Made by a program: the position numbers and the translations under genes. Positions 14,118 to 22,516 of a stretch of 64,000 nucleotides of DNA are shown in pieces. Below the pieces are notes generated by a model. It was not told the origin of the DNA. It made no database searches and saw nothing but the letters and a program-made list of their open reading frames with translations. How positions within the stretch are numbered: the first letter of the stretch is position 1; every line of letters starts with the position of its first letter. Origin of the DNA: Flavobacteriaceae bacterium (GTDB lineage Bacteria; Bacteroidota; Bacteroidia; Flavobacteriales; Flavobacteriaceae); contig JAQWGQ010000019.1 of NCBI GenBank assembly GCA_029238125.1, positions 1 to 64,000 on the forward strand, in the 5' to 3' direction.

Positions 14118-15431
14118 TTACCCCAAAAAGCGAATTAAGTCATTCGCATTTGCATACACAAAGAGCCCGAGCAGCAAAAAGATACCGATCATCTGCGCGA
14201 CTTCCATCACGCGATCGTGTGGCTTGCGACCCGTAATCATTTCATAAGCCAAAAACATCACATGACCCCCGTCCAAAGCGGGAATGGGCAAAACATTCAT
14301 AAAAGCCAATATAATTGAGATCAGTGCCGTTGTGTGCCAAAAGGCCTGCCAGTCCCAAGTCCCAGGAAATAGGCTCCCGATCGTTCCAAAACCACCGAGT
14401 TGAGATACACCCTGTTTGGTAAAAACAAACTTGAACTGCGCCACATAATCATACAAGGTCCAGTAGCCATAACGAATTCCTTCCAAGATACTTTCGTCAA
14501 AGCTATAGGTGAGTTCTGTTGCAGAGATTTCTGGAGATTCTACACGAATACCGATGGTGTTGTTTTCCCGAACTGCCATGGAGTAGCTGTTGATCAGACC
14601 GTCACGCTCAACACGAAGCGCAACCTCAGTTTTGTTGTAATCCGCAAACGTTTGAAGCACTTCTTGCCAAGAATTGATATCCTCACCATTGATCCCTCGG
14701 ATAATATCACCAGGAAGTAATCCTGCTATTTCGGCGGGTGATTCAGATTCAACAGACATAATTTTTGCCAATACCAAAGCAGAAAAAGGACGTTCACCAG
14801 ATGCAAATAGTTGTTGACCAAAATCATCTGGTATCGCTATGGTTTCTGTTGTACTATCGGCATGACGTACATATGCCTTTTCTGGAGAGCGAACCAACAA
14901 AATTCGAGAAGCATCATTGAGGTTTTCAAGGGGAACTCCATCAAAAGAGAGGATGACATCCCCATCTCGAAAGCCGAGCTCCTCCACCAATGGACTCACT
15001 TCCAATCCGTTTGGTACATTATTTTCTGTCACTATGGTTTTGCCCCAGACAAACATTATCATGATATAAATCAAGACTCCCAAAATAAGGTTAACCGTCA
15101 CCCCTCCGAGCATGATAATCAGTCGCTGCCAAGCTGGTTTGGAACGAAACTCCCAAGGTTGTGGGGGTTGTTGCATTTGTTCCTTGTCCATACTTTCATC
15201 GATCATTCCTGAGATTTTGACATAACCCCCTAGAGGTAGCCAACCGATCCCATAAACGGTTTCCCCGATTTTCTTTTTAAACAAGGCAAACTTGATATCG
15301 AAAAACAAGAAAAACTTTTCGACGCGAGTCCCAAATAAACGAGCTGGTATAAAATGCCCCAACTCATGGAGAACAATAAGAAGAGAAAGAGACAAAAAGA
15401 ATTGTATGACTTTGATAAGAACTGGATCCAT
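14118..15431 (-). CDS. rseP: Site-2 protease RseP/MmpL family zinc metalloprotease
   Basis: 437 aa. The N-terminal TM carries the zinc site HELGHFIPARLFG (HExxH). Two PDZ-like regions follow (around NNVPNGLEVSPLVEELGFRD and LVLAKIMSVESESPAEIAGL). The C-terminal membrane part has NVLPIPALDGGH, the LDG motif whose Asp completes the zinc ligands. In this family the enzyme cleaves anti-sigma factors or signal-peptide remnants within the inner membrane. It runs convergently toward tRNA-Asn and composition becomes more GC-rich from here on. Confidence 0.93.
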   Translation of the reverse strand: MDPVLIKVIQFFLSLSLLIVLHELGHFIPARLFGTRVEKFFLFFDIKFALFKKKIGETVYGIGWLPLGGYVKISGMIDESMDKEQMQQPPQPWEFRSKPAWQRLIIMLGGVTVNLILGVLIYIMIMFVWGKTIVTENNVPNGLEVSPLVEELGFRDGDVILSFDGVPLENLNDASRILLVRSPEKAYVRHADSTTETIAIPDDFGQQLFASGERPFSALVLAKIMSVESESPAEIAGLLPGDIIRGINGEDINSWQEVLQTFADYNKTEVALRVERDGLINSYSMAVRENNTIGIRVESPEISATELTYSFDESILEGIRYGYWTLYDYVAQFKFVFTKQGVSQLGGFGTIGSLFPGTWDWQAFWHTTALISIILAFMNVLPIPALDGGHVMFLAYEMITGRKPHDRVMEVAQMIGIFLLLGLFVYANANDLIRFLG

Positions 15432-15543
15432 ATTTATTTTTTGCGGTTCAAATGTAATCTTTTTACTTCATTTAACAACATCGTATTAATCGTGATATTG
15501 TGGGCAAATTGGAGGGGTTTGTGTACCTTTACAAACAATTTCT

Positions 15544-16212
15544 ATGTGGATATTTTTTCGCAGATATAAACGGTTTTTTTGGGTGCTTGGCATTTTGTCA
15601 GGAGCCATCGTTTTGCTGTTTTTTCGGGCACTTCAACCAACCCCTGTGCTTCCAATATACCAGCCCGCAATGGTCGATCCTGTTTTGGTAGATGAATCGA
15701 TTCAGTATGTCAAAAAATACCATCGTATCGATGACTTTTCGCTGACCAACCAAAACAAAGAAAACATTACTCATTTCGATTATGATGACCATATCTATGT
15801 GGCTGACTTTTTCTTTACCACCTGTCCCAGCATCTGCCCGATAATGACCGAAAATATGGTGTATCTACAATCTTTGCTAAACGATCTTCCAGAAATCAAA
15901 CTTCTTTCTTTTAGCGTAACCCCTAAAATCGACACACCCGAAACCCTCAAGGCCTATGCACAACAAAAAGGGGTAAACGATAGCCGATGGAATTTGCTCA
16001 CTGGCGATAAAAAAGAGATTTACAACCTGGCAAGGCGATCCTATTTGGTTGTACAAGAAGATGGAAACGGCGACGAACACGATATGATTCACACCGAAAA
16101 TTTTGTATTGATCGATAAGCAAAGACGAATTCGCGGATATTATGACGGTACCCAACGCGAAGCCATGGATCAAATCCGAACAGACATCGATATCCTACGT
16201 CAAGAAAAATAA
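15544..16212 (+). CDS. SCO1/SenC family copper-chaperone-like thioredoxin-fold protein
   Basis: 222 aa. An N-terminal TM anchor (FFWVLGILSGAIVLLFF) is followed by a periplasmic thioredoxin fold. FFFTTCPSICPIM contains the CxxxC copper/redox site, and EHDMIHTENFVLID supplies the conserved His. SCO proteins deliver copper to cytochrome oxidase CuA or act as thiol reductases. No oxidase genes are adjacent; it stands just upstream of feoA. Confidence 0.9.
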   Translation: MWIFFRRYKRFFWVLGILSGAIVLLFFRALQPTPVLPIYQPAMVDPVLVDESIQYVKKYHRIDDFSLTNQNKENITHFDYDDHIYVADFFFTTCPSICPIMTENMVYLQSLLNDLPEIKLLSFSVTPKIDTPETLKAYAQQKGVNDSRWNLLTGDKKEIYNLARRSYLVVQEDGNGDEHDMIHTENFVLIDKQRRIRGYYDGTQREAMDQIRTDIDILRQEK

Positions 16213-16213
16213 A

Positions 16214-16244
16214 TTTGTACGTCCCGATAATATGCGTAGTTTTG
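16214..16244 (+). promoter_or_regulatory. feoA promoter
   Basis: TTTG at 16214-16217, 19 bp, TAGTTTTG at 16237-16244: a full match to the Bacteroidota pattern, 32 bp upstream of the feoA ATG. Confidence 0.6.
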
Positions 16245-16247
16245 CTT

Positions 16248-16270
16248 ACTTAAATTTAATCTAAATAAGT
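16248..16270. promoter_or_regulatory. Possible DtxR-type operator at the feoA start site
   Basis: Outer arms ACTTA (16248-16252) and TAAGT (16266-16270) surround TTTA-ATC-TAAA. Only the TCTAAAT half matches the stronger sites at 20.2 kb, but the position over the predicted transcription start fits iron repression of feoAB. Confidence 0.3.
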
Positions 16271-16276
16271 GTTTCC

Positions 16277-16504
16277 ATGACATTAGCCCAACTCAACAAG
16301 GGAGAAAAAGCGATTATTGAAGACCTCAATACCGATCTGGTTCCCCTTAAACTCATCGAGATGGGTTGTCTTCCTGGCAATCAAATTGAGCTTCTTCAAC
16401 TCGCTCCCTTCAAAGGCCCATTATTCTTGAATGTCAATGGTGCACAGGTTGCCATTCGCAAAGAAACCGCAGAGCATATTCAAGTAAAAAGAACTACAGA
16501 ATGA
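16277..16504 (+). CDS. feoA: Ferrous iron transport protein A
   Basis: 75-aa SH3-like FeoA domain: LNKGEKAIIEDL, then LIEMGCLPGNQIELLQLAPF and NVNGAQVAIRKETAEHIQVK, the family's usual blocks. FeoA is a small cytosolic partner of the FeoB iron permease. The stop overlaps the feoB start by 4 nt, so the two are translationally coupled. Confidence 0.93.
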   Translation: MTLAQLNKGEKAIIEDLNTDLVPLKLIEMGCLPGNQIELLQLAPFKGPLFLNVNGAQVAIRKETAEHIQVKRTTE

Positions 16505-18585
16505 GCAAGCGCATCAAAGTTGCGCTGATTGGCAATCCAAATACAGGAAAGTCATCTGTGTTCAACTTGCTCACGGGCTTACAACAAAAAACGGGGAATT
16601 ACCCTGGAATTACCGTAGAAAAAAAAGAAGGCTTTTGTCGCTTGACCAAAGAATTGAGTGCAACCGTCTTTGATCTCCCTGGCACTTATAGCTTAAACGC
16701 GTCTTCGCTAGACGAAAATGTCGTCATTGAGCTATTGATGAACCGAAAGCATGAAGACTTCCCCGATGTGGCGGTCATTGTTGCTGATATCGAAAACATC
16801 AAAAGAAATCTATTGCTATTCACCCAAATCAAAGACCTGGGGATTCCTTCCATACTGGTTGTAAACATGTCGGATCGTATGCGGAGAAAGGGAATTTCGC
16901 TAGATGTTGAGATGATGGAACAGGAACTCAATACCAAAATTGTATTGACCAGCACCCTCAAAAAGGAAGGAATTGATTCCCTAAAAACTCAGATTGCGAA
17001 CCACAACCAATTGGAATATTCCTCTTGTCTAGATTTTCGAGACATCGACCCTGACTATTTTGCTTCTCTCCAAAAGACCTTTCCCAATCAGTCGATTTAC
17101 AAACTCTGGCTGGTCATTACCCAAGATGTCAACTTTGCCAATATTGACCGGAATTCCATCCAATCTACAAATGGGGATCACACTCGTTCAACTTCATTTT
17201 TAAAGCGTTTACAACAGCGAGAAACCATCAAACGCTATCAGTTTATCAATGAAGTCCTTAAAAAAAGTTTAGAAATTAATCGCGAGCAAGCAACTGATTT
17301 TCAAAATCGCTTAGATCGTATGCTTACCCATCGGTTTTGGGGCTATGTCATCTTCTTTGTGATTCTATTGACCATCTTTCAAGCGATTTATGATTGGAGT
17401 GGCTACCCGATGGATGTTATCGATAGTGCATTTGTGTCGATGAGCGAATGGGCAAAGACCAACCTTCCTTCTTGGTTTGTTCCCAAACTTATTGCAGAGG
17501 GAATCATTCCCGGTTTGGGTGGCGTGGTGATTTTTATTCCACAAATCGCCATTTTATTTGTTTTTATATCCATATTAGAAGAGACTGGATATATGAGTCG
17601 GGTGGTTTTCTTGATGGATCGTGTACTGCGGCGATTTGGCCTGAGTGGAAAAAGTGTGGTTCCTCTAATTTCAGGTACTGCCTGTGCGATTCCAGCAATT
17701 ATGGCGACCCGAAATATCGAAAATTGGAAAGAACGCCTGATTACCATCTTGGTCACCCCCTTTACAACCTGTTCAGCACGACTCCCTGTTTATCTGATTT
17801 TAATTGCACTGGTGATTCCAGACACAAGGGTTTTGGGTGCCAATTTACAAGGTCTTGTCCTGATGGGATTGTATTTACTTGGCTTTGGGATGGCGTTGGC
17901 AGGTGCTTATGTCTTGCAATTGGTTTTAAAGCTTCCTCATAAAACCGCCTTTGTGGTTGAAATGCCAAACTACCGGATTCCCATTCTTCGGAATGTTGGC
18001 ATTGCGGTCTATAACAAAACCAAGTCTTTTGTCTTAGAAGCTGGAAAGATTATTCTTGCAATATCTGTTTTATTATGGGTGCTCGCGTCAAACGGTCCAA
18101 GCAGCAGTTTTGGCGATGCTGAAGCGATTGTTGGGCAAGAACAAGGATTGACCCCAACAGAACTGGAACAAAAAATAAGTGCCTATAAGCTCGAACAGTC
18201 TTATCTAGGGTACGTTGGGAAGTTTATCGAACCCGCCATTGCTCCTCTTGGTTATGATTGGAAAATCGGAATTGCCATTGTGACTTCTTTTGCCGCACGT
18301 GAGGTGTTTGTCGGCACCCTTGCTACCATTTACAATGTAGGGACTGATGAAGAAGACACCATCAAAAATCGCATGGCTGACGAAGTTCACGCAGATGGTA
18401 AACCAGTATTTACGCTTGCTTCAGGAATGTCTCTAATGATTTTCTATGCCTTTGCCATGCAATGCATGAGTACCTTGGCAATCGTGCAGAAAGAAACAAA
18501 CAGTTGGAAGTGGCCAGCAATCCAACTCGTTGTGATGACTCTCATTGCCTATTTAGCGGCTTTTGCTACCTTTCAAGTTCTTTAA
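16501..18585 (+). CDS. feoB: Ferrous iron transport protein B
   Basis: 694 aa. The N-terminal G domain has G1 GNPNTGKSS (residues ~10-18), G3 FDLPGTYSL and G4 VVNMSD, then a helical regulatory region. The membrane permease follows, with two Gate-type repeats (VPLISGTACAIPAIMATRN and FAAREVFVGTLATIYNVG). Slightly shorter than E. coli FeoB. It imports Fe2+ across the inner membrane. Operon: feoA-feoB-FeoB-associated peptide. Confidence 0.96.
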   Translation: MSKRIKVALIGNPNTGKSSVFNLLTGLQQKTGNYPGITVEKKEGFCRLTKELSATVFDLPGTYSLNASSLDENVVIELLMNRKHEDFPDVAVIVADIENIKRNLLLFTQIKDLGIPSILVVNMSDRMRRKGISLDVEMMEQELNTKIVLTSTLKKEGIDSLKTQIANHNQLEYSSCLDFRDIDPDYFASLQKTFPNQSIYKLWLVITQDVNFANIDRNSIQSTNGDHTRSTSFLKRLQQRETIKRYQFINEVLKKSLEINREQATDFQNRLDRMLTHRFWGYVIFFVILLTIFQAIYDWSGYPMDVIDSAFVSMSEWAKTNLPSWFVPKLIAEGIIPGLGGVVIFIPQIAILFVFISILEETGYMSRVVFLMDRVLRRFGLSGKSVVPLISGTACAIPAIMATRNIENWKERLITILVTPFTTCSARLPVYLILIALVIPDTRVLGANLQGLVLMGLYLLGFGMALAGAYVLQLVLKLPHKTAFVVEMPNYRIPILRNVGIAVYNKTKSFVLEAGKIILAISVLLWVLASNGPSSSFGDAEAIVGQEQGLTPTELEQKISAYKLEQSYLGYVGKFIEPAIAPLGYDWKIGIAIVTSFAAREVFVGTLATIYNVGTDEEDTIKNRMADEVHADGKPVFTLASGMSLMIFYAFAMQCMSTLAIVQKETNSWKWPAIQLVVMTLIAYLAAFATFQVL

Positions 18586-18597
18586 TACCTTTACCAA

Positions 18598-18717
18598 ATG
18601 AACACCATCCTTACCATTATCGCTGTTGGACTATCCATAGGGTTTTTGGTTAAACGTTTTTTTCTGCCCAAAAAGAAAACAACTTCGTGTGGTGGTCAAG
18701 ATTGTGGATGCCACTAG
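18598..18717 (+). CDS. FeoB-associated Cys-rich membrane peptide
   Basis: 39 aa starting 13 nt after the feoB stop. One TM (ILTIIAVGLSIGFLVKRFF), a basic KKK segment and a Cys-rich tail SCGGQDCGCH, the layout of the FeoB-associated Cys-rich family that often ends feo operons. Its stop overlaps the convergent ZIP transporter stop by 4 nt. The tail may bind ferrous iron or a cluster on the cytoplasmic side (inference). Confidence 0.8.
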   Translation: MNTILTIIAVGLSIGFLVKRFFLPKKKTTSCGGQDCGCH

Positions 18718-19532
18718 CCCAAGGCCACATCCAAGATCATCATCACAATAAACCCGCCGATAAATCCAAGCGTTGCGATGTCTGTGTATTTATCTTGTTG
18801 CGTTTCGGGAATCACTTCTTCCACAACCACAAAGATCATAGCCCCTGCAGCAAAAGCCAACGCATAGGGTAGGATTGGTGTAAAAAAGGTAACTGCCAAT
18901 GCTCCGATCACAGCTGCAATTGGCTCCACGATAGCCGAAGACTGCCCATACATAAAACTTTTCCAACGACTCAGCCCCTGTCGGCGCATGGGCATCGAGA
19001 CCGCAACCCCTTCTGGGAAGTTCTGAATCCCGATTCCAATCGCAAGGACGACCGCACCTGCAATCGACGCTTCTGGCACCCCTGCGGCAACCCCACCAAA
19101 CAGTACGCCTACTGCCAATCCCTCAGGAATATTATGGAGGGTTATGGCAAGAACAAGCAGTGTTGATCGATGCCATGGGGTTTTCACACCTTCGGGCTTT
19201 TGAAAATTGATGTGAAGGTGCGGAAGAACCTTGTCTAGCCCAAAAATAAACAGGGCGCCAAGGCCAAACCCAACAGCTGCTGGAATCACTTTCACAAATC
19301 CCTCTCCTGGACTCATTTCAATTCCAGGGGCTAGCAAGCTCCAAAAGCTCGCCGCCACCATGACCCCACCAGTAAAACCCAGCATTCCATCCAAAAAGGC
19401 ACGGTTCATGGTCTTAAAGAAAAATACAAAAGACGCGCCAAGTGCGGTCATCCCCCATGTGAATAATGTGGCGTAAAAAGCCCCTAATACGGGGGGAGTT
19501 TGCTCAAAAAAAGAAAAAATTTCTTGTAACAT
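18714..19532 (-). CDS. ZIP family divalent metal transporter (GufA/ZupT type)
   Basis: 272 aa with eight predicted TMs. TM4 holds the metal motif HNIPEGLAVG and TM5 the matching NFPEGVAVSMP, the binuclear site of ZIP proteins. A short variable His region (LPHLHINFQKPEG) lies between TM3 and TM4. It imports zinc, iron or manganese. It starts 4 bp after the DtxR/MntR-type regulator gene, so it is the second gene of that operon and probably iron- or manganese-controlled. Confidence 0.9.
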   Translation of the reverse strand: MLQEIFSFFEQTPPVLGAFYATLFTWGMTALGASFVFFFKTMNRAFLDGMLGFTGGVMVAASFWSLLAPGIEMSPGEGFVKVIPAAVGFGLGALFIFGLDKVLPHLHINFQKPEGVKTPWHRSTLLVLAITLHNIPEGLAVGVLFGGVAAGVPEASIAGAVVLAIGIGIQNFPEGVAVSMPMRRQGLSRWKSFMYGQSSAIVEPIAAVIGALAVTFFTPILPYALAFAAGAMIFVVVEEVIPETQQDKYTDIATLGFIGGFIVMMILDVALG

Positions 19533-19536
19533 GAAT

Positions 19537-20190
19537 TTACGGTTTTATATAAATATTTTCAGCTGTTTTTTGGGTAATCATCAGCGTTGAGTTCCCTGCT
19601 TGTATGTGTAGGGATTGGTCAAAATCTTCGCGATGCAACACCAGTATAGGGGTTCCAATCCCAATCTGCCTTCTATCGAGATAACGCAAAAAATCAGACG
19701 AGTTATCCTTCACCCCTACGCAAATCCCCTCCTTGTTTAGCGGAAGTTCGGTAAGTAAAATTTTGTTGTAGGATTTCATAAACAACGCTCTATTGGGTAT
19801 GGGATCACCATGCGGATCGTGAGTGGGATAGTCCAGAAATCGTTCAAGCTCATTGGTCAGTTTCTCTGACTGAATGTGCTCAAGCTGTTCGGCAACCTGA
19901 TGCACCTCATCCCAGTTAAAATTTAGATGAGACACCAAAAAAGATTCCCACAAACGGTGTTTGCGCACAATTCGCAATGCCGTTTTAACCCCTTCACTGG
20001 TCAGAGTAACACCTTGATACTTTTGATACTTTACCAACTTTTGATCCGAGAGCTTTTTAAACATATCCGTGACCGAGGAGGACTTAGCACCTATTTTGTT
20101 GGCAATACTTGTAGTAGCCACAGTCCCACTAGCAGATTGAGAAGCGTGATAGATCGCCTTGAGGTAGTCTTCTGTTGATAAGGTTTGCAT
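19537..20190 (-). CDS. DtxR/MntR-family metal-dependent repressor
   Basis: 217 aa. Winged helix STEDYLKAIYHASQ ... IANKIGAKSSSVTDMFKKLS. The dimerisation and metal region follows: HRLWESFLVSHLNFNWDEVH, AEQLEHIQSEKL, DYPTHDPHGDPIPN. A C-terminal FeoA/SH3-like domain ends it (LLTELPLNKEGICVGVK ... IGIGTPILVLHREDF). Clustered with feoAB and a ZIP transporter. Its own promoter (CAAATATA at 20198-20205, read as TATATTTG on the minus strand) overlaps a strong dyad, implying autorepression. The effector metal, Fe2+ or Mn2+, is not decidable here. Confidence 0.92.
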   Translation of the reverse strand: MQTLSTEDYLKAIYHASQSASGTVATTSIANKIGAKSSSVTDMFKKLSDQKLVKYQKYQGVTLTSEGVKTALRIVRKHRLWESFLVSHLNFNWDEVHQVAEQLEHIQSEKLTNELERFLDYPTHDPHGDPIPNRALFMKSYNKILLTELPLNKEGICVGVKDNSSDFLRYLDRRQIGIGTPILVLHREDFDQSLHIQAGNSTLMITQKTAENIYIKP

Positions 20191-20209
20191 TTCTTAGCAA
20201 ATATATTAA

Positions 20210-20227
20210 ATTTAGATGAGTCTAAAT
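20210..20227. promoter_or_regulatory. DtxR/MntR-type operator 1
   Basis: ATTTAGATGAGTCTAAAT: perfect 7-bp arms with a 4-bp spacer, directly upstream of the regulator's -7 box and over its -33 position. Confidence 0.65.
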
Positions 20228-20232
20228 ATTTT

Positions 20233-20250
20233 ATTTAGATAAGACTAAAT
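20233..20250. promoter_or_regulatory. DtxR/MntR-type operator 2, next to the crtY promoter
   Basis: ATTTAGATAAGACTAAAT: ATTTAG/CTAAAT arms, 23 bp from operator 1. It ends 20 bp before the TATGTTTG -7 box (20271-20278) that faces crtY, i.e. over the -33 region of that promoter. Confidence 0.55.
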
Positions 20251-20296
20251 ACTTGGGCTTTTAAATTTTGTATGTTTGTACATCAGAGAACAAGGA

Positions 20297-21448
20297 TTGC
20301 AACAACTAGATTTTATCATATTGGGTGGCGGTGCCTCAGGTCTTCAGTTGGCCTATCGTTTGAGCAATCATACTGCTTATGCAAACACCTCTATCCTTAT
20401 CCTCGAAAGCAACAAACAGAAAGGAAATGACCGCACATGGTGCTATTGGGAAACCGGTGAGGGAGAATGGGATGATTTGCTCCAAAGCCAGTGGAAAAAA
20501 GTGCAATTCAAGAGCGAAAATGTTGACAAGATCATAGATTTAGGAAGTGCCTCATACAAAATGCTTCGGAGTAAACCGTATTATGATCGTCTTCATCAAT
20601 CCTTGGCGAAAAACAAATCGATTCAAATCGAGTATGCACAGTGCACTGGCTTTGTCGATGAGGGCACGCATGTGATTGTGAATACAGACAAGCAGACCTA
20701 TCGGTGCTCAACTCTTTTTAATAGTATTTTTGATTGGAGCGTCCTGAACAAACAAAGCAGATATCCTGTTCTACAGCAACATTTTTTAGGGTGGTACATC
20801 AAAACGCCTCGTCCGATATTCGATACAGAGACTGCCGTTTTTATGGACTTTACTGTTCCACAATACAAAGAAACTCGCTTTATGTATGTACTTCCTTATA
20901 CGCAAACCGAGGCTTTGATTGAATACACACTGTTTTCAAAAGAGCTGCTGGACAAAACAGAGTATGAAGATGCGATTCGAGAATACCTCCAAGACAAAAA
21001 CATTACGGATTATCAGCTTATCGAAGTCGAGCAAGGGAGTATTCCGATGTGTTCTTACCCCTTTTGGGAAAACAACTCTAAAAATGTTCATTTTATTGGT
21101 TCAGCAGGAGGTTGGACCAAAGCGAGTACGGGCTTTACTTTTAAAAATATCAATCGAAAAACAACTGCTTTGGTGGCTCACATCGCTGCCAAAAAACCCT
21201 TGATCGGTTTTGCAAAAAAAAATCGATTTTGGTGGTATGACCTCCTCTTTTTAGACATCCTGGCGAGCTACAATCAAAGGGGGGCAAGCTTGTTTTCAGG
21301 AATGTTTCGCAACAATAGTCCGAAACGAATTTTTCGATTCCTAGACGAACAAAGTGATTTCTTGCAAGAGTTCATGATTATGCGTTCGTTCCCTACACTT
21401 CTATTTGTCAAGCAATTTTTTAGACGTCTATTTGGTGCGCACCATTAA
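20297..21448 (+). CDS. crtY: Lycopene beta-cyclase
   Basis: About 383 aa from a TTG at 20297. The frame is open from 20276, but a TATGTTTG promoter box covers that position, so a later start is more likely. FAD-binding LDFIILGGGASGLQLAYRLS opens the protein. NDRTWCYWE, FMDFTVPQ, RFMYVLPYTQTEALIEYTLF, GSIPMCSYPF and FIGSAGGWTKASTGFTFKNI are characteristic of CrtY-type cyclases, which close both ends of lycopene to make beta-carotene. It is separated from the crt genes normally used upstream and convergent with a prenyl synthase gene, overlapping it by 21 nt. Confidence 0.88.
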   Translation: MQQLDFIILGGGASGLQLAYRLSNHTAYANTSILILESNKQKGNDRTWCYWETGEGEWDDLLQSQWKKVQFKSENVDKIIDLGSASYKMLRSKPYYDRLHQSLAKNKSIQIEYAQCTGFVDEGTHVIVNTDKQTYRCSTLFNSIFDWSVLNKQSRYPVLQQHFLGWYIKTPRPIFDTETAVFMDFTVPQYKETRFMYVLPYTQTEALIEYTLFSKELLDKTEYEDAIREYLQDKNITDYQLIEVEQGSIPMCSYPFWENNSKNVHFIGSAGGWTKASTGFTFKNINRKTTALVAHIAAKKPLIGFAKKNRFWWYDLLFLDILASYNQRGASLFSGMFRNNSPKRIFRFLDEQSDFLQEFMIMRSFPTLLFVKQFFRRLFGAHH

Positions 21449-22402
21449 TTCCTCTGCAAACGAAGTAAAATAAGCAACCTGGTTGTCCGCTAGAGACGAT
21501 TGGTTCAAGGCATCCAGAGCGTTTTTGGTATAAGTCATCATCTGTTCAGTTGTACGTCGACGGGCATCTGTAGATTCATAAATGGCTTTGACATCATTAA
21601 TTTTTTGGTCTTCATCCTTCGGAGTCGAAGACATCAGTTGTTCAAAATCTGCCAAGTCCTTGGCGTTGGCATGAGCACTCGCCAGATGATAGAGAATCGT
21701 TTTTTTGTTTTCAATAATATCCCCTCCTACTTTTTTGCCAAATGATTTTGGGTCTCCAAACGCATCCAGGAAGTCATCTTGCAGTTGAAAGGCAATGCCG
21801 AGATTAACCCCAAACTCGTACAAACTATCCGCTATATTAGCTGACGCCTGTCCGACCAAAGCTCCCATACGAAGGGCACAACCAAGCAATACGGCCGTTT
21901 TTAATCGAATCATATGAGTGTACTCATCCATACTGACATTGTCTCTGGTTTCAAAATCAACATCGTATTGTTGCCCTTCGCAAACCAATTGTGCTGTCTC
22001 ACTCAATAACTTGGTCAGCTTTGAAAACAAGACATCATCATACGTATTGAGTTGTTGATAGGCCATTACCAAAAGAGCGTCTCCTGAAAGAATACCAGTA
22101 TTGACATCCCATTTTTGATGAACCGTTTGCTGTCCGCGGCGCAACGATGCCTCGTCCATAATATCGTCATGAAGCAAGGTAAAGTTATGAAATAACTCCA
22201 CCGCTGTAGCTGCACCAAGCGCGGAAATGGGTTCTTTCCCTGCCGCCTCACACGCCATCAGTGCAAGAACAGGGCGTAGTCTTTTCCCCCCGAGTTTTAT
22301 GATGTATGAAATGGGCTCATAAAGCCCTGTAGGTTCCTTTTCAAACTTCAAAGAAGACAGGTGGGTGGAAAATAATTCTTGATACGATTGTACTGAACGC
22401 AT
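21428..22402 (-). CDS. Polyprenyl synthetase (isoprenyl diphosphate synthase)
   Basis: About 324 aa from ATG 22402. The longer frame back to 22432 overlaps the TACCTTTG box (22419-22426 on the minus strand) and is unlikely. GGKRLRPVLALMACEAAG, the first Asp-rich motif LLHDDIMDEASLRRG (DDxxD) and the second FQLQDDFLDAFGDPKSFGKK (DDxxD) are diagnostic. It elongates isoprenyl diphosphates, probably giving GGPP or a longer chain for quinones and, given crtY next door, carotenoids. Product length cannot be read reliably from sequence. Confidence 0.9.
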   Translation of the reverse strand: MRSVQSYQELFSTHLSSLKFEKEPTGLYEPISYIIKLGGKRLRPVLALMACEAAGKEPISALGAATAVELFHNFTLLHDDIMDEASLRRGQQTVHQKWDVNTGILSGDALLVMAYQQLNTYDDVLFSKLTKLLSETAQLVCEGQQYDVDFETRDNVSMDEYTHMIRLKTAVLLGCALRMGALVGQASANIADSLYEFGVNLGIAFQLQDDFLDAFGDPKSFGKKVGGDIIENKKTILYHLASAHANAKDLADFEQLMSSTPKDEDQKINDVKAIYESTDARRRTTEQMMTYTKNALDALNQSSLADNQVAYFTSFAEELMVRTK

Positions 22403-22478
22403 GTACATCAAATTTAAACAAAGGTACAACACCTCAGAATTAGACTAAAGTAAAAATTTGTAAACTCCGGAAACTTTT

Positions 22479-22509
22479 TTTGTTTTTTGCGTTTCCTCCA
22501 TTATATTTG
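22479..22509 (+). promoter_or_regulatory. Promoter of the TetR-efflux operon
   Basis: TTTG at 22479-22482, 19 bp, TATATTTG at 22502-22509. The regulator ATG at 22517 lies only 8 nt after the -7 box, so the mRNA is probably leaderless or nearly so. Confidence 0.65.
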
Positions 22510-22516
22510 TACCGCT

